Assembly: GCA_024128875.1 (NCBI GenBank)
Contig: JAMYFF010000006.1
Location: forward strand, 62,001-126,000
Reading direction: 5' to 3'
Length of the DNA: 64,000 nt
Source: Salinilacustrithrix flava
GTDB lineage: Bacteria > Actinomycetota > Acidimicrobiia > Acidimicrobiales > Salinilacustritrichaceae
In this document: piece by piece, positions 17,777 to 26,630 of the stretch
Layout: every line of letters begins with the position of its first letter
Numbering within the stretch: position 1 is the stretch's first letter
Position numbers and translations under genes: made by a program
Notes under the pieces: generated by a model
Seen by the model: the letters and a program-made list of their open reading frames with translations, nothing else
The model's database searches: none
What the model was told of the DNA's origin: nothing

Positions 17777-18211
17777 TCAGATCGGCGGGGCGGTGGGACG
17801 CTTGAGGGTCATGGAGACGATCGTCCCGTCGCCGGCTGGCTCGAAGGTGACGTCGTCGGTGAGGACCTTGATCAGGGGGATGCCGAGCCCGGACTCGTGT
17901 TGCAGCCGGTTCGGATCGGTGGGGGCGGGGAGCCGGGTGAGGGCATCGGGGTCGAAGCCGGGGCCGCGGTCGCGGATCTGGACGCGGAAGAGGTCCTCGT
18001 CCAGGTGGCAGGAGATGACCACGGGCTGGTCGGCGGCCTCGGGCCGGTGGGCCTTGATGGCGTTGCTGCACGCCTCGGTGACGGCGAGGCGCAGGTCGTC
18101 GAGGCGGGAATCGGGGAGCGGCGGGTCGAGGGAGGCGGCGGTGGCGACGACGAGCCTGACGACGGCGAGGTAGTCCAACCGAGGGGGGATCTCGAGGACG
18201 ATCTCGGCCAC
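17777..18211 (-). CDS. RsbW/SpoIIAB-like anti-sigma factor kinase
   Basis: The 144-residue GHKL ATPase domain protein has an N-box LAVTEACSNAIKAH, G1 motif RDRGPGFDP and G2 SGLGIPLIKVL, the pattern of serine kinases that bind a sigma factor and phosphorylate their STAS antagonists. The STAS gene lies 9 bp upstream, giving a standard antagonist-kinase pair. No sigma factor gene is adjacent; NhaA is downstream (50 bp), which is unusual and suggests the switch reacts to ionic stress. Confidence 0.88.
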   Translation of the reverse strand: MAEIVLEIPPRLDYLAVVRLVVATAASLDPPLPDSRLDDLRLAVTEACSNAIKAHRPEAADQPVVISCHLDEDLFRVQIRDRGPGFDPDALTRLPAPTDPNRLQHESGLGIPLIKVLTDDVTFEPAGDGTIVSMTLKRPTAPPI

Positions 18212-18220
18212 CGCGTTCGC

Positions 18221-18565
18221 CTACTGGGCCTCGGACGCGACGGCATCGTCCACCGTCGAACCGATCGTGAAGACCTCGTGCAGGCCGGTGGCCTCGAAGA
18301 CCTTCAGGATCCGCGTGTTCGTGCACACCAGTCGCAGGTCGCCGTCCTCGGCCCGGGCGCGGCGGACCCCGCCGACCAGCACCCCGAGACCGGTGGAGTC
18401 GATGAAGTCGACGTCCTCGAGGTCCACGACGAGGCGCGTCGAACCGGCCTCGACGAGGTCGGTGAGCCGGTCGCGCAGGGCGGGCGCGGTGGCGACGTCG
18501 ATCTCGCCGGAGGCCGCCACGACGGTCCAGCCGTCGACGTCGGTGTCAGGGATCTCCAGCTCCAT
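18221..18565 (-). CDS. STAS domain anti-sigma factor antagonist
   Basis: The 114-residue RsbV/SpoIIAA-type protein has the phosphorylatable Ser in VDFIDSTGLGVLVGGVRRA and the preceding SGEIDVATAPALRDRL. It is expected to bind, and be phosphorylated by, the RsbW-like kinase encoded 9 bp downstream. ATG at 18565 (MELEIPD). It is clearly homologous to the STAS protein at 6678-7016. Confidence 0.9.
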   Translation of the reverse strand: MELEIPDTDVDGWTVVAASGEIDVATAPALRDRLTDLVEAGSTRLVVDLEDVDFIDSTGLGVLVGGVRRARAEDGDLRLVCTNTRILKVFEATGLHEVFTIGSTVDDAVASEAQ

Positions 18566-18642
18566 GCAGTCGACCACGCTACCGGTCGACGCCCGCTCGG
18601 CTGCAGGCCGGCAGATCACAGCGCTGGAACTACAGGCCTGTC

Positions 18643-21081
18643 GTGATGTCGGGGTGGGGGCGTACGCTCGCCGACGTGGCCGGCGATCGCTCCGATCCCA
18701 GCGACCTCGAGTCGCTCGTGCGCCGGCGCGCCGACCTGCTCCTCGACCGCGACGGTCCGCACCTGGCCGACGCCGGCCGCCTCGTCCACGTCGAGCGCCT
18801 GCCCGCCACCGAGCCCCGGTGGGCCGACCTGGCCGCCCCGCTCCCGCCCGCCGTCGCGGCGCGCCTCGGCGTCGAGCGCCTGTACACCCACCAGGCCGAG
18901 GCGCTCGACCTCGTCCGCGCCGGCCGCTCGGTGGTCACCGCCACGAGCACCTCGTCGGGCAAGTCGTTGATCTACCAGGCGGCGATCGGCGAGGCCGCCG
19001 CGGCCCCGGTCCGGCCCGGCACGGCGCTGTGCCTGTTCCCCACCAAGGCCCTGGCCCAGGACCAGCTCCGTGCCCTCGCCGGGCTCGACCTGCCGGGCGT
19101 GCAGGCCGCCACCTACGACGGCGACACCGGCCGGGCCGAGCGGGGCGACGCCCGTCGCAACGCCAGCGTGGTGCTCACCAACCCCGAGATGCTCCACTGC
19201 GGGATCCTCCCGCACCACGCCGGGTGGATGCGGTTCCTGTCCCGCCTGCGCTACGTCGTGGTCGACGAGCTCCACCTGTTCCGGGGGATCTTCGGCTCCC
19301 ACGTCGCCCACGTGCTCCGCCGGCTGCGCCGCGTCGCCGCCCACTACGGCGCCGATCCCGTGTTCATCTGCTCCTCGGCCACCATCGGCGAGCCGGCGGC
19401 GCTGGCATCCGCGCTCACCGGCGTGGACGTCACCGCCGTCACCGACGACGGCTCGCCGTCGGGGGAGCGGGTCATGGCCATCTGGAACCCGCCGGTGCTC
19501 GACGAGGCCACTGGCACCCGGGCCTCCACCCACGGGGAGGCCGCCGGGCTCGTGGCCGACCTCGTCCGAGCCGAGCGCCGCACGATCGGGTTCTGCCCGA
19601 GCCGTCGCTCCACCGAGCTGGTGGCCGACCGGGTCCGGCGCCAGGTGCCGGCCTCGCAGCGGGGTCGCGTGGCGGCCTACCGCGGCGGCTTCCTCACCGA
19701 GGAGCGCCACGAGATCGAGGCCGCCCTGGCCGCGGGCGAGCTCGACGCCGTGGTCACCACCTCCGCCCTCGAGCTCGGCATCGACCTGGAGGGTCTCGAC
19801 GCGTGCGTGCTCGACGGCTTCCCCGGCACCGTCGCCTCCCTGTGGCAGCGCGTCGGTCGGGCCGGCCGGCGCCAGCAGGAGTCGCTGGCCGTGCTGGTGT
19901 GCGGGGCCGATCAGCTCGACCAGTGGATCGCCGCCCACCCCGAGGAGCTCTTCACCCGACCGCCCGAGCCGGCGGTCATCAACCCGGCCAACCCCTTCGT
20001 CGCCGACCCCCACCTGCGCTGCGCGGCCTTCGAGCTGCCCCTCACCCACGACGACGCCCGCTACTGGCCCGGCCTGCTGGACGAGGGGGTGTGCCGGCTG
20101 GCGGGCAGCGGCGAGCTGATCGTGCGTCCGCCGGGCGTGGGCACCGCCGGCGGGCGGGGGCGGCGCCGCCGGGTGTCGGCGGACTCCCCGGTGGCGGTGT
20201 GGACCGGCGGTGGGTGGCCGGTCGACGGGGTGGGCCTGCGCTCCGGGTCGCCGGGCCAGGTCAAGATCGTGGCGCCCGACGGCACGCCGGTCGGCACCGT
20301 GGACCGGGGTCGGGCCGGCGAGGTCGTCCACGAGGGAGCCGTCTACGTCCACGCCGGCCGCCACCACCGGGTCGTCGAGCTCGACCTCGATCGGGCCCGT
20401 GCGGTCGTCGTCCCCGACGACGGCAGCACCTGGACCACCGCCATCACCCGCATGGACCTGCGCATCCTCGGCGAGGACCGGTCGCGGGCGGTCGGTCCGG
20501 TGCACCTCGCGGTCGGGCCGATCAGCGCCACCACCCGCGTCACCGGCTACGAGCGCAAGGACGCGGCCTCGGGCGAGCGCATCGAGCGGGTCGGCCTCGA
20601 CCTGCCGCCGAGCACCCTGGAGACCCGGGGCGTCTGGCAGGTCGTGCCCGAGGAGGTGCTCGCCGGCCTCGGCCTCGTCCCCGATGCGTGGCCGGGTGTG
20701 CTCCACGCGGCGGAGCACGCCGCCATCGGTGTGCTGCCGCTGTTCGCGATCTGCGACCGCTGGGACGTCGGGGGCGTGTCCACCGCCCGCCACGTGGACA
20801 CCGGCGCCCCCACCATCGTCATCTACGACGGCTACCCGGGGGGTGCGGGCATCGCCGAGCTCGGGTTCGAGGTGGCCGAGCGCCACCTCGAAGCCACAGC
20901 CCAGGTCATCGCCGCCTGCCCGTGCCGGGACGGGTGCCCGTCGTGCGTGCAGTCGCCCAAGTGCGGCAACGGCAACGAGCCGCTCGACAAGGTCGGCGCC
21001 CTGCGCCTGCTCGCCGCCCTCAGCGGCCTGGACCCGGTGGTCGCGGGCGCGTCGCCTACAGCAGCTTGGCGAGCCGGTTGA
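18643..21081 (+). CDS. DEXH-box helicase with C-terminal Zn-binding domain (MrfA/YprA-like)
   Basis: The 812-residue SF2 helicase has Q-like YTHQAEALDL, motif I TATSTSSGKSL (99-109), motif II VVVDELHLF, motif III SSATIG, VTTSALELGIDLEGL and motif VI WQRVGRAGR, then a DUF1998-type C-terminal domain with CPCRDGCPSCVQSPKCG (Cys759-774). This is the architecture of Bacillus MrfA, a 3'-5' helicase for mitomycin-type DNA damage repair. Its exonuclease partner is not in the window. Two starts are possible (18643 and 18646). The 3' end overlaps the convergent secreted-protein gene by 26 bp. Confidence 0.9.
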   Translation: MMSGWGRTLADVAGDRSDPSDLESLVRRRADLLLDRDGPHLADAGRLVHVERLPATEPRWADLAAPLPPAVAARLGVERLYTHQAEALDLVRAGRSVVTATSTSSGKSLIYQAAIGEAAAAPVRPGTALCLFPTKALAQDQLRALAGLDLPGVQAATYDGDTGRAERGDARRNASVVLTNPEMLHCGILPHHAGWMRFLSRLRYVVVDELHLFRGIFGSHVAHVLRRLRRVAAHYGADPVFICSSATIGEPAALASALTGVDVTAVTDDGSPSGERVMAIWNPPVLDEATGTRASTHGEAAGLVADLVRAERRTIGFCPSRRSTELVADRVRRQVPASQRGRVAAYRGGFLTEERHEIEAALAAGELDAVVTTSALELGIDLEGLDACVLDGFPGTVASLWQRVGRAGRRQQESLAVLVCGADQLDQWIAAHPEELFTRPPEPAVINPANPFVADPHLRCAAFELPLTHDDARYWPGLLDEGVCRLAGSGELIVRPPGVGTAGGRGRRRRVSADSPVAVWTGGGWPVDGVGLRSGSPGQVKIVAPDGTPVGTVDRGRAGEVVHEGAVYVHAGRHHRVVELDLDRARAVVVPDDGSTWTTAITRMDLRILGEDRSRAVGPVHLAVGPISATTRVTGYERKDAASGERIERVGLDLPPSTLETRGVWQVVPEEVLAGLGLVPDAWPGVLHAAEHAAIGVLPLFAICDRWDVGGVSTARHVDTGAPTIVIYDGYPGGAGIAELGFEVAERHLEATAQVIAACPCRDGCPSCVQSPKCGNGNEPLDKVGALRLLAALSGLDPVVAGASPTAAWRAG

Positions 21082-22237
21082 GGTAGATGATGTGGCCGGC
21101 CCAGCCGAGCAGCACCAGGGCGCCGGCGGCCGGGACGGCGACGTCGACGCCGTCGGCCTCGTCCTGCACGATCGACTGCCCGGCGACCGGCTCGTCGCCG
21201 GCCAGCTCCTCGCTGGTGGTGGTCTCGGGGACCTCGCCGTAGTCGATGGTGTCCTCGAAGCCGGTGTCGAGCGTGGTCGGTGTGGTGAGGCGGGGCGTCG
21301 ACGACGGCCGGGTCACCGCGGGCCCCCGTCCGTTCGAGCCACCGATCGCACCGGAGCGCCGCGCCGTGGTGGTGGGTGCCGACGTCGCGGTGGTCGGGTC
21401 GCCCTCGATGCTGACCGTGGCGGACTCGGTGTGGATGATGCTCGAGCGGACGTCGCCGTCGGCACCGCCCCGCACCGAGCGGACCCGGTAGGTGTAGGCG
21501 CCGGCCGGCGCGTCGGTGAGCGGGTCGACGAAGCGGGGTTCGCCGTCGAGCCCGGTGGAGGCGACGTCGTCGAAGGCGCCGCCGGCGGGGCCGCGCCGCT
21601 CCAGCACGTAGCCGATCGCATCGGGCGCGACGTCGGCCGGGTCGAGGGGCTGGAAGGTGACGGCGACGGAACGCGCCTCACGGTCGAGGGCGACGTCGAG
21701 GCCGGTGACGGACTCCGGCAGGACGGCCACGACGAACGAGCGCTCCATGGTGTGCGGCGGGGCATCGGGATCCTCGAGGCTGCCCTCGGCCTGGACGAGG
21801 TACCGGCCGTTGCAGGGGATCACGACATCGAGGGCCTCGAAGCGCTGCTCGGCGTCCCAGCCGGGCCGGGGGCCGTCGCCCTCGATGGTGACCGGCGCGG
21901 GCAGCGCGCACGCCTCGCCGGGGGTGTGCTCGTCGCCGGGGTCGTCCACGACGCGGACCTCGACCTCGTCGATGAAGTCCGCGGGACCGGTCTTGCGGTA
22001 CCGCAACGTGCCGCTGACGTCGACCGACGCGCGGCGAAGCGTGACGTCGTCCTCGTGGAAGGGCTCGTCGAAGCTCGATCCGTCCCACGACCCCGGTGGG
22101 TGCTGCTCGGGCTGGTCGTCCGGGTCCACCGGCACCTCGTCGGTCTGGGCCACGGCGCCGGGCGCGGCGAGGACGCCGACGAGGAGGCCGGCGGCGAGCG
22201 CGCCGAGGACGCGGGCGCCGGGTGTGCGCTCAGGCAT
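21056..22237 (-). CDS. Secreted, membrane-anchored beta-rich protein (fibronectin III-like)
   Basis: The 393-residue product has a signal peptide (ARVLGALAAGLLVGVLAAPGAVA, cleavage near residue 30), a beta-rich middle resembling a fibronectin type III domain around residues 175-265 (SVAVTFQPLDPADVAPDAIGYVLERRGP and YTYRVRSVRG), a Thr/Ser/Pro-rich stalk (TTATSAPTTTARR) and a C-terminal helix (VAVPAAGALVLLGWAGHIIYL). There is no LPxTG motif. Start overlaps the sortase stop by 8 bp, so it is co-translated with the sortase and likely part of the same surface system. Confidence 0.7.
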   Translation of the reverse strand: MPERTPGARVLGALAAGLLVGVLAAPGAVAQTDEVPVDPDDQPEQHPPGSWDGSSFDEPFHEDDVTLRRASVDVSGTLRYRKTGPADFIDEVEVRVVDDPGDEHTPGEACALPAPVTIEGDGPRPGWDAEQRFEALDVVIPCNGRYLVQAEGSLEDPDAPPHTMERSFVVAVLPESVTGLDVALDREARSVAVTFQPLDPADVAPDAIGYVLERRGPAGGAFDDVASTGLDGEPRFVDPLTDAPAGAYTYRVRSVRGGADGDVRSSIIHTESATVSIEGDPTTATSAPTTTARRSGAIGGSNGRGPAVTRPSSTPRLTTPTTLDTGFEDTIDYGEVPETTTSEELAGDEPVAGQSIVQDEADGVDVAVPAAGALVLLGWAGHIIYLNRLAKLL

Positions 22238-23015
22238 CGAAGGCCTCGGCGCTGACCATGGTGGCGGTGAGGATGAGACGCTGGCGGGCCGAGCCCTTCG
22301 GGTGGCAGGTGGTCAGCGTGAGCCGAGCCTCGCCGGGGGTGTTCTCGACCACGCCGACGTCCGTCGGCTCGGTGATCCACGACCGCTCGACCTCGTAGGT
22401 GCACGACCCGATCGGCGTCTCGAGGGTGATCCGATCACCCGGTTCGAGCACGTCGAGGGCGTGGAACGGCTTGCCGTAGGTGGTGCGGTGCCCGGCGATG
22501 GCGACGTTGCCGACCTCGCACGGCAGTGGGGTGCTCGGGTAGTGCCCGGCGCCGGCGCGCAGCGCGCTGGCCGTGGTGCCCTCGACCACGACGGTGTCGA
22601 CGTCGATGCGGGGGATCTTGATGCGGGTCAGGCTGTCGCCGACGTCGACCTGGCGCTCGACGTAGGCGGCACGGAGGTCGGGGCTGGCGAGCTGGCGGTC
22701 GAGCTGGGACTGCAGCCGGTCCTGGTAGAGGTTCGTGTAGAAGGGGTAGCCGATCATCCCCGCCGCTCCGACCAGCAGCGCGATCGACAGCAGGGACAGG
22801 GCGACGCGCGAGATGCGACGTCGCTTGAGGGCCACGGCGAGTCGCTCGACCACGTTCTCCGGGGCTCGGCCCGCGGCCGCCGTGGTGGTCGGCGGAGCAG
22901 GGGCCGGTGCCGGCTGGGTCAGCGAGCGCTGCTCGACCCGCTGGATCCGCAGGGTCAGCACGACGCTGCCGGTGCCGATCACGAAGATGAGCGCAAGGGC
23001 GGCGAGGGGGAGCAT
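22230..23015 (-). CDS. Class E sortase
   Basis: The 261-residue protein has two N-terminal hydrophobic segments (1-20 and about 70-92) and a sortase catalytic domain: KIPRIDVDTVVVEG, His176 in AIAGHRTTYG, Cys237 in TLTTCHPKG and Arg244 in SARQRL. Sortases cleave sorting signals in exported proteins and attach them to peptidoglycan or to pilin subunits. An LPTTG-bearing protein is encoded just upstream, which is a likely substrate. The catalytic TTCHPKGSARQRL sequence and size fit class E as named in actinobacteria. Confidence 0.9.
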   Translation of the reverse strand: MLPLAALALIFVIGTGSVVLTLRIQRVEQRSLTQPAPAPAPPTTTAAAGRAPENVVERLAVALKRRRISRVALSLLSIALLVGAAGMIGYPFYTNLYQDRLQSQLDRQLASPDLRAAYVERQVDVGDSLTRIKIPRIDVDTVVVEGTTASALRAGAGHYPSTPLPCEVGNVAIAGHRTTYGKPFHALDVLEPGDRITLETPIGSCTYEVERSWITEPTDVGVVENTPGEARLTLTTCHPKGSARQRLILTATMVSAEAFDA

Positions 23016-23042
23016 GGCGGTCGGGAAACCCTATCGAGGCAT

Positions 23043-23081
23043 CCCCGGCCGGCGCCGCTGGTGGCGGCGCCGGCGACGGGG
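23043..23081 (-). terminator. GC hairpin between LPTTG gene and sortase gene
   Basis: GCCGGCGCCGC (23048-23058) pairs with GCGGCGCCGGC (23064-23074), flanked by CCCC and GGGG that extend the stem. It sits between two same-strand genes and may end most LPTTG-protein transcripts before the sortase. Confidence 0.5.
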
Positions 23082-23107
23082 TGCGTCAGCAGGCGGAGAG
23101 CAGATCC

Positions 23108-24319
23108 TCAGGCGGGGTCGCCCGAGCGGCGCAGGAGCGCCAGGCCGAGGCCGGCGAGACCGGCGATGCCGGCCAGGGCGAGGGTGCTGGCGTCGTCGGA
23201 GCCGGTGGTGGGCAGCTGGGCGGTGGCCGCCGGGGTGGTCGTCGTGGTCTCGGGGAGCACCTCGGCACCGGCGACGGAGGTGCAGCCGGCCAGCTCGAGC
23301 TCGACGCCGCCCATGAGGGCCTCGCCGTTGAGCAGGTCCAGGCTCACGGCGTCGGCCGTGGCGAAGGTGGAGCCGTCCTCGTTCGTGCCCGTGGTGCCGT
23401 CGGCGACCCGGATGAACGACGGGCCGAGCGGCTCGGGCAGCGGGATCTCGAGGGTCTGACCGACCGGCACGGTGATCGGCGTGCCCCCGAGGGTGGCCGA
23501 CTCGACGGTGACCAGGGCCGGGGTGACCGTGGGCGTGCCGGCGCCGGTGCCCCGGTCGACGTCCACGGCGGAGCCGGCCTGGCCGACGACGACCGAGATG
23601 AGCGGGGGCCCGTCGAGGATGCTGAGTACGTCGACCCGGGCGCCCTCGGCGGCGCAGGAGGTCGTCAGGGTGGCGGCGTCGGCGGTGGTGGTGGAGGCGG
23701 TGTCGCCCACGGTGACCGTGACGAGGTCGGCGCCGTCGAAGAGCCGCCCGAACAGCTCACCGAGGGTGTCCTCGAGGCCGAGGTCGCTGGCGTCGTCGAT
23801 GGGTCCGAGCACGGGCTGCAGGCCGCCGAGGAGCTGGTCTACGCCGTCTTCGGCGGGGCCGACCACCTCGGACAGCGGGGTGTCGAGGATGGGGGCGACC
23901 GGGTTCAGGGTGATGGCGCCGACCCGGCCGGTGGCCGCTGCGGTGGCGGAGGCCTCGTCCATCGTGACGAGGGACGAGCTGCAGGCCAGCGCGATGCTGA
24001 GCCCGGGGACCTGCTCGAGCGGCCCCTCGCAGGTCTCCTCGGCCGAGCCGGGCTCGGTCGCCGAGGCGGAGGTGACGCCGGCCTCGAACAGCGGCGTGGC
24101 GAGCCCGGCGCCCTTGGCGGTGCCGGAGCCAGGAGCGACCTCGGCGAGCGTGGTGCCGGCGGTGAGGCCCTGGCCGAACAGCGACAGGTTCAGGGCCTCG
24201 CCTGAAGACGAGCCTGCGTAGGCGGGGCCCGCCTCCTGCGCACCGGCACCCGGCACGAAGACCAGGCCTGCGGCGGCGGCCGCAAGTGCGGTGATCCCCA
24301 TCGTTCGTCGGACGTTCAT
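23108..24319 (-). CDS. LPXTG-anchored, exported surface protein
   Basis: The 403-residue product has a signal peptide (MGITALAAAAAGLVFVPGAGAQ), a Thr/Ala/Gly-rich beta-type body with few charges, and a complete C-terminal sorting signal: LPTTG (369-373), hydrophobic span LALAGIAGLAGLGLALL and charged tail RRSGDPA. It should be attached to the wall by the class E sortase encoded next to it. Cysteines (CEGP, ACSSS, TTSCAAEG, AGCTS) may form disulfides. ATG at 24319 (MNVRRT) chosen; another in-frame ATG lies 12 bp upstream. No enzymatic domain is recognised. Confidence 0.85.
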   Translation of the reverse strand: MNVRRTMGITALAAAAAGLVFVPGAGAQEAGPAYAGSSSGEALNLSLFGQGLTAGTTLAEVAPGSGTAKGAGLATPLFEAGVTSASATEPGSAEETCEGPLEQVPGLSIALACSSSLVTMDEASATAAATGRVGAITLNPVAPILDTPLSEVVGPAEDGVDQLLGGLQPVLGPIDDASDLGLEDTLGELFGRLFDGADLVTVTVGDTASTTTADAATLTTSCAAEGARVDVLSILDGPPLISVVVGQAGSAVDVDRGTGAGTPTVTPALVTVESATLGGTPITVPVGQTLEIPLPEPLGPSFIRVADGTTGTNEDGSTFATADAVSLDLLNGEALMGGVELELAGCTSVAGAEVLPETTTTTPAATAQLPTTGSDDASTLALAGIAGLAGLGLALLRRSGDPA

Positions 24320-24459
24320 GACGGTCTCCATGGCGGACGCGTCGGGCGCGCCGGCGGTCTGCGGTCTGATCTGGCTCGGTCCCCCGAGTGTTCGCCCCGG
24401 TCGTGGGGAACTCCTGCCCTCGGGGGCCGCGCCCCTGTTGGTGCCGGAGGCGGGTGGGC

Positions 24460-24858
24460 TCAGCCCTCCTCCAGCATCGTCACCTCGGCGTGCAGCGCCG
24501 GATCCGGGATGAGGGTGCCGACGATGGGAAGCTCCGTGCGCGACCGGTAGGCGACCGCGGCGGTGACCCGCCCGCCGCTGCGCCGCAGCCGGACGTCGAG
24601 CCGGGTGGGATCGAGGGTCGAGGACGCGGCGACGGCCCCGGCGCGAGCGGACGGGCCCGTCGGATCCACCGCCGCGGCCCGGGCCGCTTCCCGGGCCGCA
24701 TGGGTGACGAGCACGGCGTCGCGCCCGACCAGGGCGAGCTGCAGGACCAGGAGCACGCCGATGCACACGACGGGCAGACCGAGGGCGAGCTCGACGGTGG
24801 CCTGGCCCCGGTGACGGGCACCGGGACCAGGCCGGGTCGAGCAGGACGCGCCGGTCAC
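24460..24858 (-). CDS. TadE-family pseudopilin
   Basis: The 132-residue product has the TadE signature GQATVELALGLPVVCIGVLL (about 18-37), that is, a prepilin-like N-terminal helix, followed by a beta-rich domain. TadE proteins are minor pseudopilins of Tad (Flp) type IVc pili. GTG start overlaps the Flp-like gene stop (GTGA). It is the most downstream of the pilus genes. Confidence 0.85.
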   Translation of the reverse strand: MTGASCSTRPGPGARHRGQATVELALGLPVVCIGVLLVLQLALVGRDAVLVTHAAREAARAAAVDPTGPSARAGAVAASSTLDPTRLDVRLRRSGGRVTAAVAYRSRTELPIVGTLIPDPALHAEVTMLEEG

Positions 24859-25103
24859 ACCTTGCCGATCACCGTGTCGAGCACGGCGTCGAAGAGCTTG
24901 CCGATGCGGCTCGTCCGGCCGGCCCAGGCCAGGAAGACGATGGCCACCGTCGCCGCGCCGAGCAGCACGAGGGCGTACTCGGCGGTGGACTGGCCGCGCT
25001 CGCGGCCCGCACCGGCGCGGGCCAGCACGTCGTGGGCGCGAGCGGCGAGGGCGCCGATCGCGGTGGCCACGTGCAGCTGGAGCACGAGGAAGGAGGGATG
25101 CAT
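24855..25103 (-). CDS. Flp-like/DUF4244 small pilin
   Basis: The 82-residue product is dominated by GQSTAEYALVLLGAATVAIV followed by FLAWAGRTSRIGKLFD, a Flp-type hydrophobic pilin segment with Glu at position 5 of the helix and preceded by Gly, the probable prepilin peptidase site. An AGGAG Shine-Dalgarno precedes the ATG. It would be the major Tad pilus subunit. The rather long leader of about 37 residues is typical of actinobacterial DUF4244 proteins. Confidence 0.82.
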   Translation of the reverse strand: MHPSFLVLQLHVATAIGALAARAHDVLARAGAGRERGQSTAEYALVLLGAATVAIVFLAWAGRTSRIGKLFDAVLDTVIGKV

Positions 25104-25119
25104 GGAGGACTCCTGACGT

Positions 25120-25761
25120 TCAGGGAGCGAGGGAGGCCGGAGCCTCGAGGTGACCCCCGCGGAGGGAGTCGAACGTGCCCGCCACGAGCGGCGCGACCGT
25201 GAGCAGGCCGAACGCCGGCAGGGTGCACAGCACGAGCGGGAAGAGGAGCAGGACCGGCAGCCTGCGGGCCCGGATCTCGGCGGCTCGCCGCCGGCGGGTC
25301 CGGGCTTCGGCTCCGACACGTTCGAGCGCCGGCAGCACGGGCGTGCCGTAGCGGAGGTGGTCGGCGATGGCGTGGACGAGCGGCCGGGCCGGCGGCCCCC
25401 ACCGGGTGGCGAGCTGGGCGACCGCCTCGTCGGAGGGCCGGCCGCCGGCGATGGCGGACACCACGGACCCGAGGTCGGATCGGAGCGCGGCCGGCGCGAC
25501 CGGCGCGACGACGGGGAGCGCCGCCGGCACCGACAGCCCGGCGCCGACGGCGAGAGCGAGCAGGTCGACGAGATCGGGGAGGTCGCGCGCCACCTGGGCC
25601 TCGTCGATGCCGTCGCGCACCGCTCGCAACCGGCTCGGCCGCGGCCACCGCACGGCGCAGCGCTCCCGGCGGGGGCGGACCAGCCGGGCCGGGACGCGCG
25701 GCCGGTGGAGGAGGGCGAGGACGACCCCGGCCGCGCACCCGCCGGCGAGCAGCGCCCTCAT
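25120..25761 (-). CDS. tadC: TadC-like pilus membrane platform protein
   Basis: The 213-residue product of the type II secretion system F family contains DLPDLVDLLALAVGAGLSVPAAL and a C-terminal helical pair (RLPVLLLFPLVLCTLPAFGLLTVAPLVAG). It is the second inner-membrane platform subunit for Tad pilus assembly. ATG at 25761 overlaps the tadB stop (ATGA). Confidence 0.85.
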   Translation of the reverse strand: MRALLAGGCAAGVVLALLHRPRVPARLVRPRRERCAVRWPRPSRLRAVRDGIDEAQVARDLPDLVDLLALAVGAGLSVPAALPVVAPVAPAALRSDLGSVVSAIAGGRPSDEAVAQLATRWGPPARPLVHAIADHLRYGTPVLPALERVGAEARTRRRRAAEIRARRLPVLLLFPLVLCTLPAFGLLTVAPLVAGTFDSLRGGHLEAPASLAP

Positions 25762-26630
25762 CGGGCCCGCCTGACCAGCCGGGCCATCCACCACGCGCCG
25801 GCGCCGTCGAGGCCCAGCCCGAGAGCGATGCAGAGCCAGCCGATGGGGGTGCCGAGGAGGAACCGGCCGGCCGCCGGATCGAGCGAGGTGAGCAGGAAGG
25901 CGAACCCGATGGGGGCGAGCGTGAGCACGGCTGCGGACGCCCGTCCCTGGGTGGCGAGCGCCGCGGTCTCGGCGTCGCTGTCCAGGCGCTCCCGCAGGCT
26001 GGCGGCCGCCCCGTCGACGGCCCGGGCGCCCGGGCCCCCCACCCCGGCCGCCACCGTGAGGGCGGCTGCGGCCAGCGCGGTGTGCGGATCGCCGGCGGCC
26101 GTCGCCCGCCAGCGATCGACGGCCTCGTCCAGCGGACGTCCGGCGTCCACGTCGCGGACCATCGCGGCCAGCTCGTCGCCGACCGGGGCGCCGACGGACG
26201 CCGCCCCGGCGATCGCAGCCGGCAGCGCGAGCCCGCCGCGCAGCCCGGCGGCCACGGCGTCGAGCGCCTCGGGCAGCTGCGTGGCGCGCCGCCGGGCCTC
26301 GCGTCCGCCCGCGAGGAGCAGGCAACCTGGGCCCGCGACGACGCCGACGGCGAGGAGGATCCGCCCACCGGGGACCAGCGCGGCGCCGGCGAGGGTGATG
26401 GTCAGGCAGGTGAGCCAGAGCCGGAGCAGCCCGTCGGCCTCGTCACCCAGGCCGGCGCGCCGGAAGGCCGCGCGGACCCGCGCCGGCATCGGGAGGGCTC
26501 GGGACGCAGTCGGCTTGCGCAGTCGGCGGCGGGCGCGGGCGCCTGCCGCCCATCGGTGGGCGCCGGACGCGGCGAGCGACGCGGCCAGCACGGTCGCGAC
26601 GGCGGCGAGCGCGCCGGCCTCGCCGCTCAC
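25758..26630 (-). CDS. tadB: TadB-like pilus membrane platform protein
   Basis: The 290-residue product has N-terminal helices, then QLPEALDAVAAGLRGGLALPAAI, the T2SSF core typical of TadB, and two helices near the C-terminus (AVLTLAPIGFAFLLTSLDP and GWLCIALGLGLDGAGAWWMA). GTG start at 26630 overlaps the tadA stop (GTGA). With TadC it forms the inner-membrane platform driven by TadA. Confidence 0.86.
   Translation of the reverse strand: MSGEAGALAAVATVLAASLAASGAHRWAAGARARRRLRKPTASRALPMPARVRAAFRRAGLGDEADGLLRLWLTCLTITLAGAALVPGGRILLAVGVVAGPGCLLLAGGREARRRATQLPEALDAVAAGLRGGLALPAAIAGAASVGAPVGDELAAMVRDVDAGRPLDEAVDRWRATAAGDPHTALAAAALTVAAGVGGPGARAVDGAAASLRERLDSDAETAALATQGRASAAVLTLAPIGFAFLLTSLDPAAGRFLLGTPIGWLCIALGLGLDGAGAWWMARLVRRAR

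Noticed and set aside
17727..18326. 200-residue N-terminal extension of NhaA
   Set aside because: It lies over the RsbW-like and STAS genes in another frame and NhaA homologues start near ATG 17726.
18267..21086. A 939-codon plus frame covering the helicase
   Set aside because: Shadow of the helicase in another frame; Arg/Pro-rich, no motifs.
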